Origin: an uncultured Dorea sp.
GTDB taxonomy: Bacteria; Bacillota; Clostridia; Lachnospirales; Lachnospiraceae
NCBI GenBank assembly: GCA_945870325.1
Contig: CAMBRQ010000003.1
Span: 56,774 to 120,773 of the forward strand
Reading direction: 5' to 3'
DNA: 64,000 bases
In this document: positions 16,490-24,409 of the stretch, piece by piece
Numbering within the stretch: the first letter of the stretch is position 1
Layout: the number at the start of each line of letters is the position of its first letter
Notes under the pieces: generated by a model
The model's input: the letters and a program-made list of their open reading frames with translations, nothing else
What the model was told of the DNA's origin: nothing
Databases searched by the model: none
Position numbers and translations under genes: made by a program

Positions 16490-18433
16490 ATGTGTAATAA
16501 GTGTGATAAGCCAAAATATTATATGACAACTGCCATTGCCTACACATCCGGTAAGCCGCATATCGGCAATACCTATGAGATTGTCCTGGCAGACGCGATT
16601 GCAAGATATAAGAGGAGCCAGGGATACGACGTATTCTTCCAGACCGGAACAGATGAGCATGGTCAGAAGATTGAACTGAAAGCCCAGGAGGCTGGAATTA
16701 CGCCTAAGGAGTTCGTAGACAACGTTGCCGGCGAGATTCAGAGAATCTGGGATATGATGAATACTTCCTATGACAAATTCATCCGTACAACGGATGCAGA
16801 TCATGAGAAGCAGGTACAGAAGATCTTTAAGAAATTATATGAACAGGGGGATATTTACAAAGGATCATATGAGGGACTGTACTGTACTCCGTGCGAGTCT
16901 TTCTGGACCGAATCCCAGTTAGTAGATGGCAAATGTCCTGATTGTGGACGTGAAGTGAAGCCTGCGAAAGAAGAAGCATATTTCTTCAGAATGAGCAAAT
17001 ATGCAGACCGTCTGATTGAGCATATTAACACCCATCCGGAGTTCATTCAGCCGGTATCCCGTAAGAATGAGATGATGAACAACTTCCTGCTTCCGGGATT
17101 ACAGGATCTGTGTGTGTCCAGAACTTCATTTACATGGGGAATCCCGGTAGAATTCGATCCAAAGCATGTCACATACGTGTGGCTGGATGCGCTTACTAAT
17201 TATATCACCGGAATCGGATATGACTGTGACGGCGAGAGCACAGAGCAGTTCAAGAAGAACTGGCCGGCTGACCTGCATTTGATCGGAAAAGACATCATCC
17301 GTTTCCATACGATTTACTGGCCGATCTTCCTGATGGCACTGGATCTGCCGCTGCCGAAACAGATCTTCGGACATCCATGGCTTCTGCAGGGTGACGGCAA
17401 GATGAGCAAGTCCAAGGGAAATGTACTGTATGCAGATGAACTGGTGGATTTCTTTGGCGTAGATGCAGTACGTTACTTCGTACTTCACGAGATGCCATTT
17501 GAAAATGACGGTGTAATCTCTTGGGAACTGATGGTAGAGCGTATGAACTCTGACCTTGCAAATACGCTTGGTAACCTGGTGAACAGAACCATCTCCATGA
17601 CAAATAAATATTTCGGTGGAGTGGTAACCGATAAAGGTGTTGCAGATACCGATGAAGAGAGGGCAGTGGATGCTGACCTGAAAGCGGTTGTAGAGAAGAC
17701 ACCGAAGACAGTGGATGCGAAGATGGATGATCTGCGTGTGGCTGATGCAATCACAGAGATCTTCAACCTCTTCAAACGCTGTAACAAATACATCGATGAG
17801 ACGATGCCATGGGCATTGGCAAAAGACGAAGCGAAGAAAGACCGTCTGGAGACAGTGCTTTACAACCTGATCGCAAGCATCAAAGCCGGAGCAAAACTTC
17901 TGGAATCCTTCATGCCAGAGACGTCCGAGAGAATATTTGCCCAGTTAGGCGATGGCAAAGTAACTGAAAAGCCGGAGATACTTTTCGCAAGACTGGATAT
18001 TAATGAAGTCCTGAAAAAAGTAGAAGAACTTCACCCGCCAGTTGCTGAGGAAGAGGCAGCAGATGAAGGTTCTGCTGAGGAAACGGTCATAGATATCGAA
18101 GCAAAGCCGGAGATTACTTTCGAAGATTTCGGAAAGATGCAGTTCCAGGTTGGTGAGATTATTGCCTGCGAAGAGGTGAAGAAGTCCAAAAAACTTCTCT
18201 GCTCCCAGGTAAAGATCGGCAGCCAGGTAAAACAGATTGTCTCCGGAATCAAGGCACACTATACGGCAGAAGAGATGGTTGGCAAGAAGGTAATGGTGCT
18301 TGTTAATCTGAAACCTGCGCGCCTTGCAGGTGTTCTGTCAGAAGGAATGCTTCTGTGTGCGGAAGATGCAGACGGCAATCTGGCACTCATGACACCGGAG
18401 AAAGCAATGCCGGCAGGCGCAGAGATCTGTTAA
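16490..18433 (+). CDS. metG: methionyl-tRNA synthetase
   Basis: 647 residues, a full-length MetG with a C-terminal tRNA-binding domain. It has the class I HIGH motif as HIGN (KPHIGNTYEIV), the KMSKS loop (GKMSKSKGN), a zinc-knuckle segment (CTPCESFW ... CPDCGRE) and, after an acidic linker (about 525-555), an EMAP/Trbp111-like OB fold (FGKMQFQVGEIIACEEV). It charges methionine to tRNA-Met in the cytoplasm. ATG 16490 with AAAGGAGAG upstream is the start rather than ATG 16448. Expression is governed by the T-box leader. A family B repeat begins nine bases after the stop. Confidence 0.97.
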   Translation: MCNKCDKPKYYMTTAIAYTSGKPHIGNTYEIVLADAIARYKRSQGYDVFFQTGTDEHGQKIELKAQEAGITPKEFVDNVAGEIQRIWDMMNTSYDKFIRTTDADHEKQVQKIFKKLYEQGDIYKGSYEGLYCTPCESFWTESQLVDGKCPDCGREVKPAKEEAYFFRMSKYADRLIEHINTHPEFIQPVSRKNEMMNNFLLPGLQDLCVSRTSFTWGIPVEFDPKHVTYVWLDALTNYITGIGYDCDGESTEQFKKNWPADLHLIGKDIIRFHTIYWPIFLMALDLPLPKQIFGHPWLLQGDGKMSKSKGNVLYADELVDFFGVDAVRYFVLHEMPFENDGVISWELMVERMNSDLANTLGNLVNRTISMTNKYFGGVVTDKGVADTDEERAVDADLKAVVEKTPKTVDAKMDDLRVADAITEIFNLFKRCNKYIDETMPWALAKDEAKKDRLETVLYNLIASIKAGAKLLESFMPETSERIFAQLGDGKVTEKPEILFARLDINEVLKKVEELHPPVAEEEAADEGSAEETVIDIEAKPEITFEDFGKMQFQVGEIIACEEVKKSKKLLCSQVKIGSQVKQIVSGIKAHYTAEEMVGKKVMVLVNLKPARLAGVLSEGMLLCAEDADGNLALMTPEKAMPAGAEIC

Positions 18434-18441
18434 GCTACGCT

Positions 18442-18541
18442 TTGGGGACGGGGGAAATTGCAATTTCCCCCGTCCCCAATTGAGATAAGGGTGTCCCTTT
18501 TTGGATTTGCCCTGTCCCTAATTAAAATAGCCCTGTCCCTA
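18442..18541. repeat. REP-like element, family B copy 2 (inverted relative to copy 1)
   Basis: A perfect 38-bp palindrome (19-bp arms, TTGGGGACGGGGGAAATTG, 18442-18479) is followed by units GGGTGTCCC, GCCCTGTCCC and GCCCTGTCCC. Its reverse complement matches copy 1 closely, including a run of about 32 identical bases. It lies between metG and ddh. Confidence 0.85.
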
Positions 18542-18575
18542 ATGGGAGAAGGGGAGAAAAGAGAGGTATATTAAT

Positions 18576-19562
18576 ATGGAAAAAATCAGAATTGGTATTG
18601 TGGGATATGGAAATATCGGAAGAGGTGTTGAGCGTGCGATCGCTCGTAACGACGACATGGAATTAAAGGCAGTATTCACCAGAAGAGATCCGGCTGCCGT
18701 GCAGATTGCGACCGAAGGTGTTGCTGTAAAACACATGGATGATATGATGTCTATGAAGGATGAGATCGACGTTATGGTGCTTTGCGGTGGTTCTGCTACG
18801 GATCTTCCGGTTATGGGACCGCAGATTGCTGCGAATTTTAACACGATTGACAGTTTTGATACACATGCAAGAATCCCGGAATATTTTGCAAATGTAGACA
18901 AGGCGGCAAAAGAAGGCGGCAACATCGGAATCATCTCCGTAGGCTGGGATCCCGGAATGTTTTCGTTGAACCGTTTGTATGCAGAGTCGATCCTGCCGCA
19001 GGGAAGCACTTATACATTCTGGGGCAAAGGTGTCAGCCAAGGACATTCTGACGCTATCCGCCGGGTAGAAGGCGTGAAGAATGGTATTCAGTATACGGTC
19101 CCGATTGAAGAAGCGGTAGAACGAGTAAGAAGCGGAAACGAGCCGGAACTTACAACGAGAGAGAAGCATCTGCGTGAATGTTATGTGGTTCCGGAGGAAG
19201 GTGCAGATCTTCAGGCGATCGAGACAACGATCAAGACAATGCCGAATTATTTTGACGATTATGATACAACGGTAACATTTATTACAGAAGAAGAATTAAA
19301 AGCCAACCACAGCAAGATGCCTCACGGTGGATTCGTAATCCGCAGCGGCGAGACGGGAACAGAAGGAAATAAACATATTATTGAATATTCTTTAAAATTG
19401 GATTCCAATCCGGAATTTACGGCGTGTGTATTAGTCTGCTATGCAAGAGCAGCTTATCGCCTGGCTAAGGCAGGAGAAAGCGGGGCAAGAACCGTATTCG
19501 ATATCGCACCTGCATTACTGTCTCAGAAGAGCCCGGAACAGTTACGTGCGGGGTTATTATAG
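18576..19562 (+). CDS. ddh: meso-diaminopimelate D-dehydrogenase
   Basis: 328 residues. N-terminal NADP-binding Rossmann motif (IRIGIVGYGNIGRGVERA), VLCGGSATDLP, the substrate-domain start TIDSFDTHARI, SVGWDPGMFS and WGKGVSQGHSDAIRR match diaminopimelate dehydrogenase. The enzyme makes meso-DAP from tetrahydrodipicolinate, ammonia and NADPH in one step for lysine and peptidoglycan synthesis. AGAGAGG precedes the ATG. It lies 3 bp before tatD, so the two are probably co-transcribed. Confidence 0.95.
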   Translation: MEKIRIGIVGYGNIGRGVERAIARNDDMELKAVFTRRDPAAVQIATEGVAVKHMDDMMSMKDEIDVMVLCGGSATDLPVMGPQIAANFNTIDSFDTHARIPEYFANVDKAAKEGGNIGIISVGWDPGMFSLNRLYAESILPQGSTYTFWGKGVSQGHSDAIRRVEGVKNGIQYTVPIEEAVERVRSGNEPELTTREKHLRECYVVPEEGADLQAIETTIKTMPNYFDDYDTTVTFITEEELKANHSKMPHGGFVIRSGETGTEGNKHIIEYSLKLDSNPEFTACVLVCYARAAYRLAKAGESGARTVFDIAPALLSQKSPEQLRAGLL

Positions 19563-19564
19563 AG

Positions 19565-20338
19565 ATGAATGAAATGATATTCGATACACACGCGCATTAC
19601 GACGATAAACAATTTGATGCTGACAGGGAGGAACTTCTGAGTGAACTTCCGAAACTTGGTGTAGGTACGATCGTTAATGTAGGCGCATCTTTTGAAGGAT
19701 GCAAAAGAGTTATGGAATTAGCGGCAAGATATCCATATGTCTATGCAGCGGTCGGTGTTCATCCGGATGAAGTAGGGGCATTGAATGAAGAGACATTTGC
19801 GATGCTTGAAAGTTGGTGCCATGAAGAGAAGGTAGTCGCAGTCGGTGAGATCGGACTTGACTATTACTGGGATGAGGAGCCGCGGGAAGTGCAGAAGGAG
19901 TGGTTTGTCAGGCAGTTGGATCTTGCGCGCAGAGTAAACCTTCCGGTTAATATTCACAGCCGTGACGCATCTGAAGATACATTCCAGATTATGGATGAAT
20001 ATGCAAAAGGGCTTGGAGGCATTATTCACTGTTATTCCGGTTCAAAGGAGATGGCAGCAGAATATGTCAAAAGGGGCTTTCATATCGGAGTAGGAGGCGT
20101 TGTAACTTTCAAGAATGGAAAGAAACTCAAGCAAGTAGTGGAAGCGATTCCATTGGAGTCAATTGTACTTGAAACGGATTGTCCATATCTTGCACCAGAG
20201 CCGTATCGAGGCAAGCGAAATAATTCTTCATATATTCGCTATGTGGCAGATGAGATTGCAAGATTGAAAGGAATTACGTCTGATGAGGTTATAAGACAGA
20301 CAGAAATCAATGCAAGAAAGGTGTATGGACTGGAATAG
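19565..20338 (+). CDS. tatD: TatD-family metal-dependent hydrolase/deoxyribonuclease
   Basis: 257 residues. TatD motifs: metal ligands in DTHAHYDD near the N terminus, GEIGLDYYW, NIHSRDAS, HCYSGS and LETDCPYLAPEP. A cytoplasmic TIM-barrel nuclease or hydrolase, involved in DNA repair or degradation in other bacteria. ATG 19565 is used; ATG 19574 is an equally possible start, and many homologues begin at that MIFDTHAHYD. The 3' end and stop codon form one arm of a 22-bp perfect hairpin. Confidence 0.93.
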   Translation: MNEMIFDTHAHYDDKQFDADREELLSELPKLGVGTIVNVGASFEGCKRVMELAARYPYVYAAVGVHPDEVGALNEETFAMLESWCHEEKVVAVGEIGLDYYWDEEPREVQKEWFVRQLDLARRVNLPVNIHSRDASEDTFQIMDEYAKGLGGIIHCYSGSKEMAAEYVKRGFHIGVGGVVTFKNGKKLKQVVEAIPLESIVLETDCPYLAPEPYRGKRNNSSYIRYVADEIARLKGITSDEVIRQTEINARKVYGLE

Positions 20339-20359
20339 TCCATACACCTTTCTTGCATT
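20309..20359. terminator. bidirectional terminator overlapping the tatD stop
   Basis: A 22-bp perfect inverted repeat (20309-20330 against 20338-20359) with a 7-nt loop. It spans the last codons of tatD and separates it from the convergent gene at 20399-20773. T tracts are weak on both sides. Confidence 0.7.
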
Positions 20360-20398
20360 AAGCGATATGCCGGTACGGAAAAGGTCTTCTTCGCAGGC

Positions 20399-20773
20399 TC
20401 AATCCGGAAGACTGATCTCCGTCACAATCTGTCCCGATTCGTCACAAAGTATGGTGTCGTACGGTGTCTGTAATTGATAATGCAGCATGGTACGGTAAAG
20501 TTCCAGTTCAAAATAAGGATTAGGATGTCTGCCGTTTAACTTCTGATGTGATTCGATAATCTCTTTTGCCAGTGTCTCTTCATGAATGGGAAGCAGGCTG
20601 TGGACGACAATAGCCATCCTGGTCTCAGTCAGGTCGGGGGAGGACATAATTGTAGAATGGAGTATCTCGTAAGGCTTGTGCTCCTCCCATAAAAAGAGTG
20701 CCAGGAGTAGGATCCCGAGAATGGCGGGAAGATATCTTGCTGGTTTGGGACTTTCATGTTTGGAATGTAGCAT
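20399..20773 (-). CDS. small membrane-anchored protein, unknown function
   Basis: 124 residues. One hydrophobic segment (about 14-28, YLPAILGILLLALFLW) precedes a soluble domain with no motif I recognise; the rest is mostly charged and helical with a few aromatic residues. GAAAGAGGTG sits before the ATG on the minus strand, which supports a real gene. It is convergent with tatD, divergent from the small HTH gene, and monocistronic. The topology suggests an extracytoplasmic domain. I give no function. Confidence 0.65.
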   Translation of the reverse strand: MLHSKHESPKPARYLPAILGILLLALFLWEEHKPYEILHSTIMSSPDLTETRMAIVVHSLLPIHEETLAKEIIESHQKLNGRHPNPYFELELYRTMLHYQLQTPYDTILCDESGQIVTEISLPD

Positions 20774-20953
20774 AGTTTGGATGCACCTCTTTCAATCTGT
20801 TTTTTTAGGGAAATGCCTGTGAAGGTATGGGCAGTTGCCTGGTTCCATAATGCAACCATGCACTGTATTTTATTACAGTGTAAGTTAATATATCTATTTT
20901 TTCAACAAAAATATGGGTATACTTAACCATAAAGAAATGGCATGGTGTTGAGT

Positions 20954-21172
20954 ATGAGTAAGATTGTGATTGATTTGGAGAGAGTTCTGGCAGAAAAACA
21001 AGTCAGTAAGACTCAGTTGTGTTATATCTGCAGGCTGCAGCGTACGCAGTTGAACAATTACTGCAAGAACAAAGTTTCCCGCGTGGATCTGAACACGCTG
21101 GCGAAGATCTGTGATTGCCTGAAGTGTGATGTGAGCGATATTTTAAAACTGGAAAATGAAGATGAAGTATAG
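20954..21172 (+). CDS. Xre/Cro-type helix-turn-helix regulator, minimal
   Basis: 72 residues (76 if ATG 20942 is used), essentially only a Cro/CI helix-turn-helix of the YozG-like small type: VLAEKQVSKTQLCYICRL, then DLNTLAKICDCLKCDVSDIL. The sequence starting MSKIVIDLERVL is the usual form for this group, so ATG 20954 is preferred, although neither start has a strong ribosome site. A terminator follows immediately. Its targets are unknown; the divergent membrane protein or nrdDG are only neighbours. Confidence 0.85.
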   Translation: MSKIVIDLERVLAEKQVSKTQLCYICRLQRTQLNNYCKNKVSRVDLNTLAKICDCLKCDVSDILKLENEDEV

Positions 21173-21212
21173 CAGCCGCTGCACCTGTGGAAGGGAGCGG
21201 TTGTTTTCTTTT
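21172..21212 (+). terminator. terminator after the HTH gene
   Basis: GCAGCCGCT (21172-21180) pairs with AGCGGTTGT (21196-21204) including G-U pairs, followed by a T-rich tract. It starts at the last base of the stop codon. Confidence 0.75.
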
Positions 21213-21302
21213 GGTAGAAATAGAAAGTGTTAAAAAATAATTAATAAAATTTTTCAAACTTTCTCTTCCCTTTCACATGACTTTGGTGTATGATAGTACA
21301 TG

Positions 21303-21318
21303 ACGCTATATATTGTAC
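21303..21318 (+). promoter_or_regulatory. candidate NrdR box upstream of nrdD
   Basis: CGCTATATATTGTAC resembles the NrdR consensus ACACWATATATWGTGT in its core CTATATATTGT. It lies just after a possible -10 (TATGAT, 21289-21294). A weaker partner CACATGACTTTGGTGT lies at 21274-21289, about 29 bp away centre to centre. NrdR boxes usually occur in such pairs before ribonucleotide reductase genes. Confidence 0.5.
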
Positions 21319-21369
21319 AAAAACGCGAGGGAGTATCAATATTTGGTAGGCGGAGGCGAGGAGAGAAAG

Positions 21370-23559
21370 ATGAGTATAGACGTAAGAACGAATGTAATTA
21401 AGAGAAATGGAGAAGAGGTAATCTTCGATCTGTCAAAGATTGTGAATGCGATCAAGGCTGCAAACCAGGGAGTAGACAAAATCCATCAGATGAATGAGTA
21501 TCAGATCATTGCGGTTGCAGATAATATTGCACATAAGGTGCAGGAGACTACCCATGCAGTGCATGTGGAGGATATCCAAGATATGGTTGAGACCGGCATC
21601 ATGGAGATGCGTGGTTACGAGGTGGCGCAGAAGTATGTGCGTTACCGTTATAAGAGAGAACTGACACGTAAGTCTAACACTACGGACAACGGAATTCTCT
21701 CATTGATTGAGAATATTAACGAGGAAGTGAACCAGGAGAATTCCAATAAGAATCCGGTGATCAACTCTACCCAGAGAGACTATATGGCGGGAGAAGTCAG
21801 CAAGGATCTGTCCAAGCGTGTGCTGCTTCCTGAAGAGATTGTAACAGCACACGAAGAGGGAATCATTCATTTCCATGATTCAGATTATTTTGCACAGAAG
21901 GAGCATAACTGCGATCTGATTAACCTAGAGGATATGTTGCAGAATGGAACGGTAATCAGTGAGACGTTAATCGAGAAGCCGCACAGTTTCTTTACGGCTT
22001 GTAACGTAACGACACAGATCGTTGCTCAGGTTGCAAGTAACCAGTATGGCGGACAGTCATTTACATTGGCACACCTGGCACCGTTTGTAGATATCAGCCG
22101 TCAGAAGATTCGGGGCAATGTAATTGCAGAGCGTAAGGAATGCGGCGAGAGTCTGGATGAGGAGATTGTATCCAGAGTGACGGAACGCAGACTGAGAGAT
22201 GAAGTAAAGAGCGGAATCCAGACCATTCAGTATCAGTTGATCACATTAATGACTTGTAATGGACAGGCGCCTTTTGTAACTATGTTCATGTATCTGGATG
22301 AGGTAGAAGAAGGACAGTTAAGGGATGACCTTGCAATGATCATTGAAGAGGTTCTGGTACAGAGAATGCAGGGCGTGAAGAATGAAAAAGGCGTATGGAT
22401 CACACCGGCATTCCCGAAACTGATCTATGTACTGGATGAAGATAACATTACGGAGGATTCCAAGTACTGGTATCTGACACATCTGGCTGCAAAATGTACG
22501 GCAAAACGTATGGTGCCGGATTATATTTCCGCAAAGATGATGAGAGAATTGAAGCAGGGAGAGGTCTATCCGTGTATGGGATGCCGTTCATTCCTGACCG
22601 TAGAAGATACTCAGATGAAGGAAGATGGACACCACAAGTTCTATGGAAGATTCAATCAGGGTGTAGTGACCATCAACCTAGTAGATGTAGCATGTTCTTC
22701 CGAGGGCGATATGGATCGGTTCTGGGAGATCTTGGATGAACGTCTGGAATTGTGCCATCGCGGACTCAGATGCAGACATGAGCGCCTTCTTGGAACGGTT
22801 TCTGATGTAGCTCCGATCCTGTGGCAGTATGGTGCGCTGGCACGTCTGAAAAAGGGTGAGAAGATTGATGAACTGTTGTACAATGGCTATTCAACAATTT
22901 CTCTTGGATACGCAGGATTGTACGAGATGTGTATGCGTATGCTTGGCAAGTCCCATACTGATCCGGAGGCAAGACCATTCGCGCTTAAGGTTATGCAGAG
23001 ACTGAATGACAAGTGTAAAGAGTGGAGAGAGGCGGAGAATATCAGTTATTCTGTATATGGAACTCCGATGGAGTCTACCACGTATAAATTCGCAAAATGC
23101 TTACAGAAGAGATTCGGAATTATCGAAGGTGTTACGGATAAGAACTATATTACGAACAGTTATCATGTGCATGTGTCAGAGAAGATTGACGCGTTCAAGA
23201 AATTAGAGTTCGAATCGGAGTTCCAGAAACTGTCACCTGGCGGTGCGATCAGTTATATTGAAGTGCCGAATATGCAGAATAATATACCGGCAGTATTGTC
23301 TGTAATGCAGTTCATTTATAATCATATTATGTATGCGGAATTGAATACAAAGAGTGATTATTGTGAATGTTGTGGATATGACGGAGAGATCCTGATTAAA
23401 GAGGATGATTGTGGTAAACTGGTATGGGAATGCCCGAACTGTGGCAACCAGAATCAGGATAAGATGTTTGTAGCCCGCAGAACTTGTGGATATATCGGAA
23501 CCCAGTTCTGGAATCAGGGACGTACTCAGGAGATCAAGGACAGGGTGCTGCACCTGTAA
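21370..23559 (+). CDS. nrdD: anaerobic ribonucleoside-triphosphate reductase, large subunit
   Basis: 729 residues. An N-terminal ATP-cone domain (VIKRNGEEVIFDLSKIVNAI) for allosteric control, the ten-stranded barrel, a C-terminal zinc ribbon with four cysteines (CECCGYDG ... CPNCGNQ), and the glycyl-radical motif RTCGYIG near the C terminus. It reduces NTPs to dNTPs without oxygen and needs NrdG for radical generation. ATG 21370 follows GAGGAGAG; the longer frame from 21313 overlaps the putative NrdR box. nrdG follows 49 bp downstream. Confidence 0.97.
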   Translation: MSIDVRTNVIKRNGEEVIFDLSKIVNAIKAANQGVDKIHQMNEYQIIAVADNIAHKVQETTHAVHVEDIQDMVETGIMEMRGYEVAQKYVRYRYKRELTRKSNTTDNGILSLIENINEEVNQENSNKNPVINSTQRDYMAGEVSKDLSKRVLLPEEIVTAHEEGIIHFHDSDYFAQKEHNCDLINLEDMLQNGTVISETLIEKPHSFFTACNVTTQIVAQVASNQYGGQSFTLAHLAPFVDISRQKIRGNVIAERKECGESLDEEIVSRVTERRLRDEVKSGIQTIQYQLITLMTCNGQAPFVTMFMYLDEVEEGQLRDDLAMIIEEVLVQRMQGVKNEKGVWITPAFPKLIYVLDEDNITEDSKYWYLTHLAAKCTAKRMVPDYISAKMMRELKQGEVYPCMGCRSFLTVEDTQMKEDGHHKFYGRFNQGVVTINLVDVACSSEGDMDRFWEILDERLELCHRGLRCRHERLLGTVSDVAPILWQYGALARLKKGEKIDELLYNGYSTISLGYAGLYEMCMRMLGKSHTDPEARPFALKVMQRLNDKCKEWREAENISYSVYGTPMESTTYKFAKCLQKRFGIIEGVTDKNYITNSYHVHVSEKIDAFKKLEFESEFQKLSPGGAISYIEVPNMQNNIPAVLSVMQFIYNHIMYAELNTKSDYCECCGYDGEILIKEDDCGKLVWECPNCGNQNQDKMFVARRTCGYIGTQFWNQGRTQEIKDRVLHL

Positions 23560-23608
23560 GAAATATAAGAAAACGATTTGGCAGCAGGCTTTGGCAAAGG
23601 AGCAGCCT

Positions 23609-24094
23609 ATGTATTATGGAAATATAAAAGAATGTGATATCGCAGATGGCCCGGGTGTCCGGGTCAGTCTGTTTGTATCGGGATGCAGGCATCACTGTAA
23701 AGGGTGCTTTAATTCGGAGACGTGGGATTTCAGGTATGGACAGCCATATACGGAGGAGACGGAAGCGGAGATTATAAGGCTTCTGGCACCGGCATATATC
23801 CAGGGGTTCACCTTGCTTGGCGGGGAACCTTTTGAGCCGGAGAATCAAAAGGAACTGGTGGGGCTTCTTCGGAAGATCCGTGATACGTATCCGAATAAGG
23901 ATATCTGGTGCTATACGGGATATCTGTATGATGTAGATCTGCCGGAGGGGGGAAAGGTTCATACGGAAGTGACGGATGAGATGCTCTCTTATATCAATGT
24001 GCTTGTGGATGGAGCCTTCGTGGAGGCACTTAAGGATGTGACGCTGGTATTCCGGGGAAGCAGTAATCAGAGGATTATTGAATTAAGGAAATAA
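23609..24094 (+). CDS. nrdG: anaerobic ribonucleotide reductase activating protein (radical SAM)
   Basis: 161 residues, normal for NrdG. The [4Fe-4S] cysteine motif CRHHCKGC and FNSETWDF mark a radical SAM activase; LLGGEPFEPEN and CYTGYLYDV follow. It uses S-adenosylmethionine to create the glycyl radical on NrdD. The ATG at 23609 has AAAGGAG upstream; a longer frame reaches back into the nrdD coding end and is not used. The nrdDG operon closes with a terminator 14 bp after the stop. Confidence 0.95.
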   Translation: MYYGNIKECDIADGPGVRVSLFVSGCRHHCKGCFNSETWDFRYGQPYTEETEAEIIRLLAPAYIQGFTLLGGEPFEPENQKELVGLLRKIRDTYPNKDIWCYTGYLYDVDLPEGGKVHTEVTDEMLSYINVLVDGAFVEALKDVTLVFRGSSNQRIIELRK

Positions 24095-24107
24095 AGAATG
24101 AAGATGA

Positions 24108-24137
24108 GAAAACCTTGGGGGAAACCTGAGGTTTTTT
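24108..24137 (+). terminator. terminator after nrdG
   Basis: AAAACCT (24109-24115) pairs with AGGTTTT, ending in six T at 24131-24136. Confidence 0.75.
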
Positions 24138-24142
24138 AATAT

Positions 24143-24229
24143 GCCAAAGGCATACCAATAGAAGTAATTGCCGACTTTATGGAGCTTCCCGTGGAAGAGG
24201 TAAAGCGCATTGCCGAAACATGTACATAA
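24143..24229 (+). pseudogene. C-terminal remnant of an Rpn-family (PD-(D/E)XK) nuclease/transposase-like gene
   Basis: An in-frame stretch without a start codon reads GIPIEVIADFMELPVEEV and then KRIAE before a stop at 24227. This resembles the conserved C-terminal tail of Rpn-type recombination-promoting nucleases, where a short helix-turn-helix-like segment ends the protein. Nothing upstream encodes the nuclease domain; the nrdG terminator abuts the fragment. A second, larger remnant of the same family lies at 37255-37519. Confidence 0.55.
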
Positions 24230-24262
24230 AATCATAGCGCATAAAATCATATGGAACTATTG

Positions 24263-24313
24263 TTGACATATGCCAATAATGGGAATATAATGTTTATATT
24301 GACATATGCTAAT
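24263..24313 (+). promoter_or_regulatory. consensus promoter with duplicated upstream motif
   Basis: TTGACA (24263-24268) and TATAAT (24286-24291) are 17 bp apart, a perfect sigma-A match. The -35 region TTGACATATGC recurs 36 bp downstream at 24299-24309, in TTGACATATGCTAATTAA. The repeated motif with its CATATG core could be an operator for the DUF134 regulator encoded next. Confidence 0.75.
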
Positions 24314-24409
24314 TAAGCCCTGCACTAACAACAGCGGCCACATGGGTTGTATCTATATGTAGTTGTATCTACATGGCACGCTGTTTCGTGGGAATGAAGG
24401 AGTCTATCT

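Noticed and set aside
14029..18541. Inverted repeats as ends of a composite transposon carrying metG
   Set aside because: The repeats recur singly after other genes, no transposase is present, and metG with its T-box is an essential housekeeping gene.
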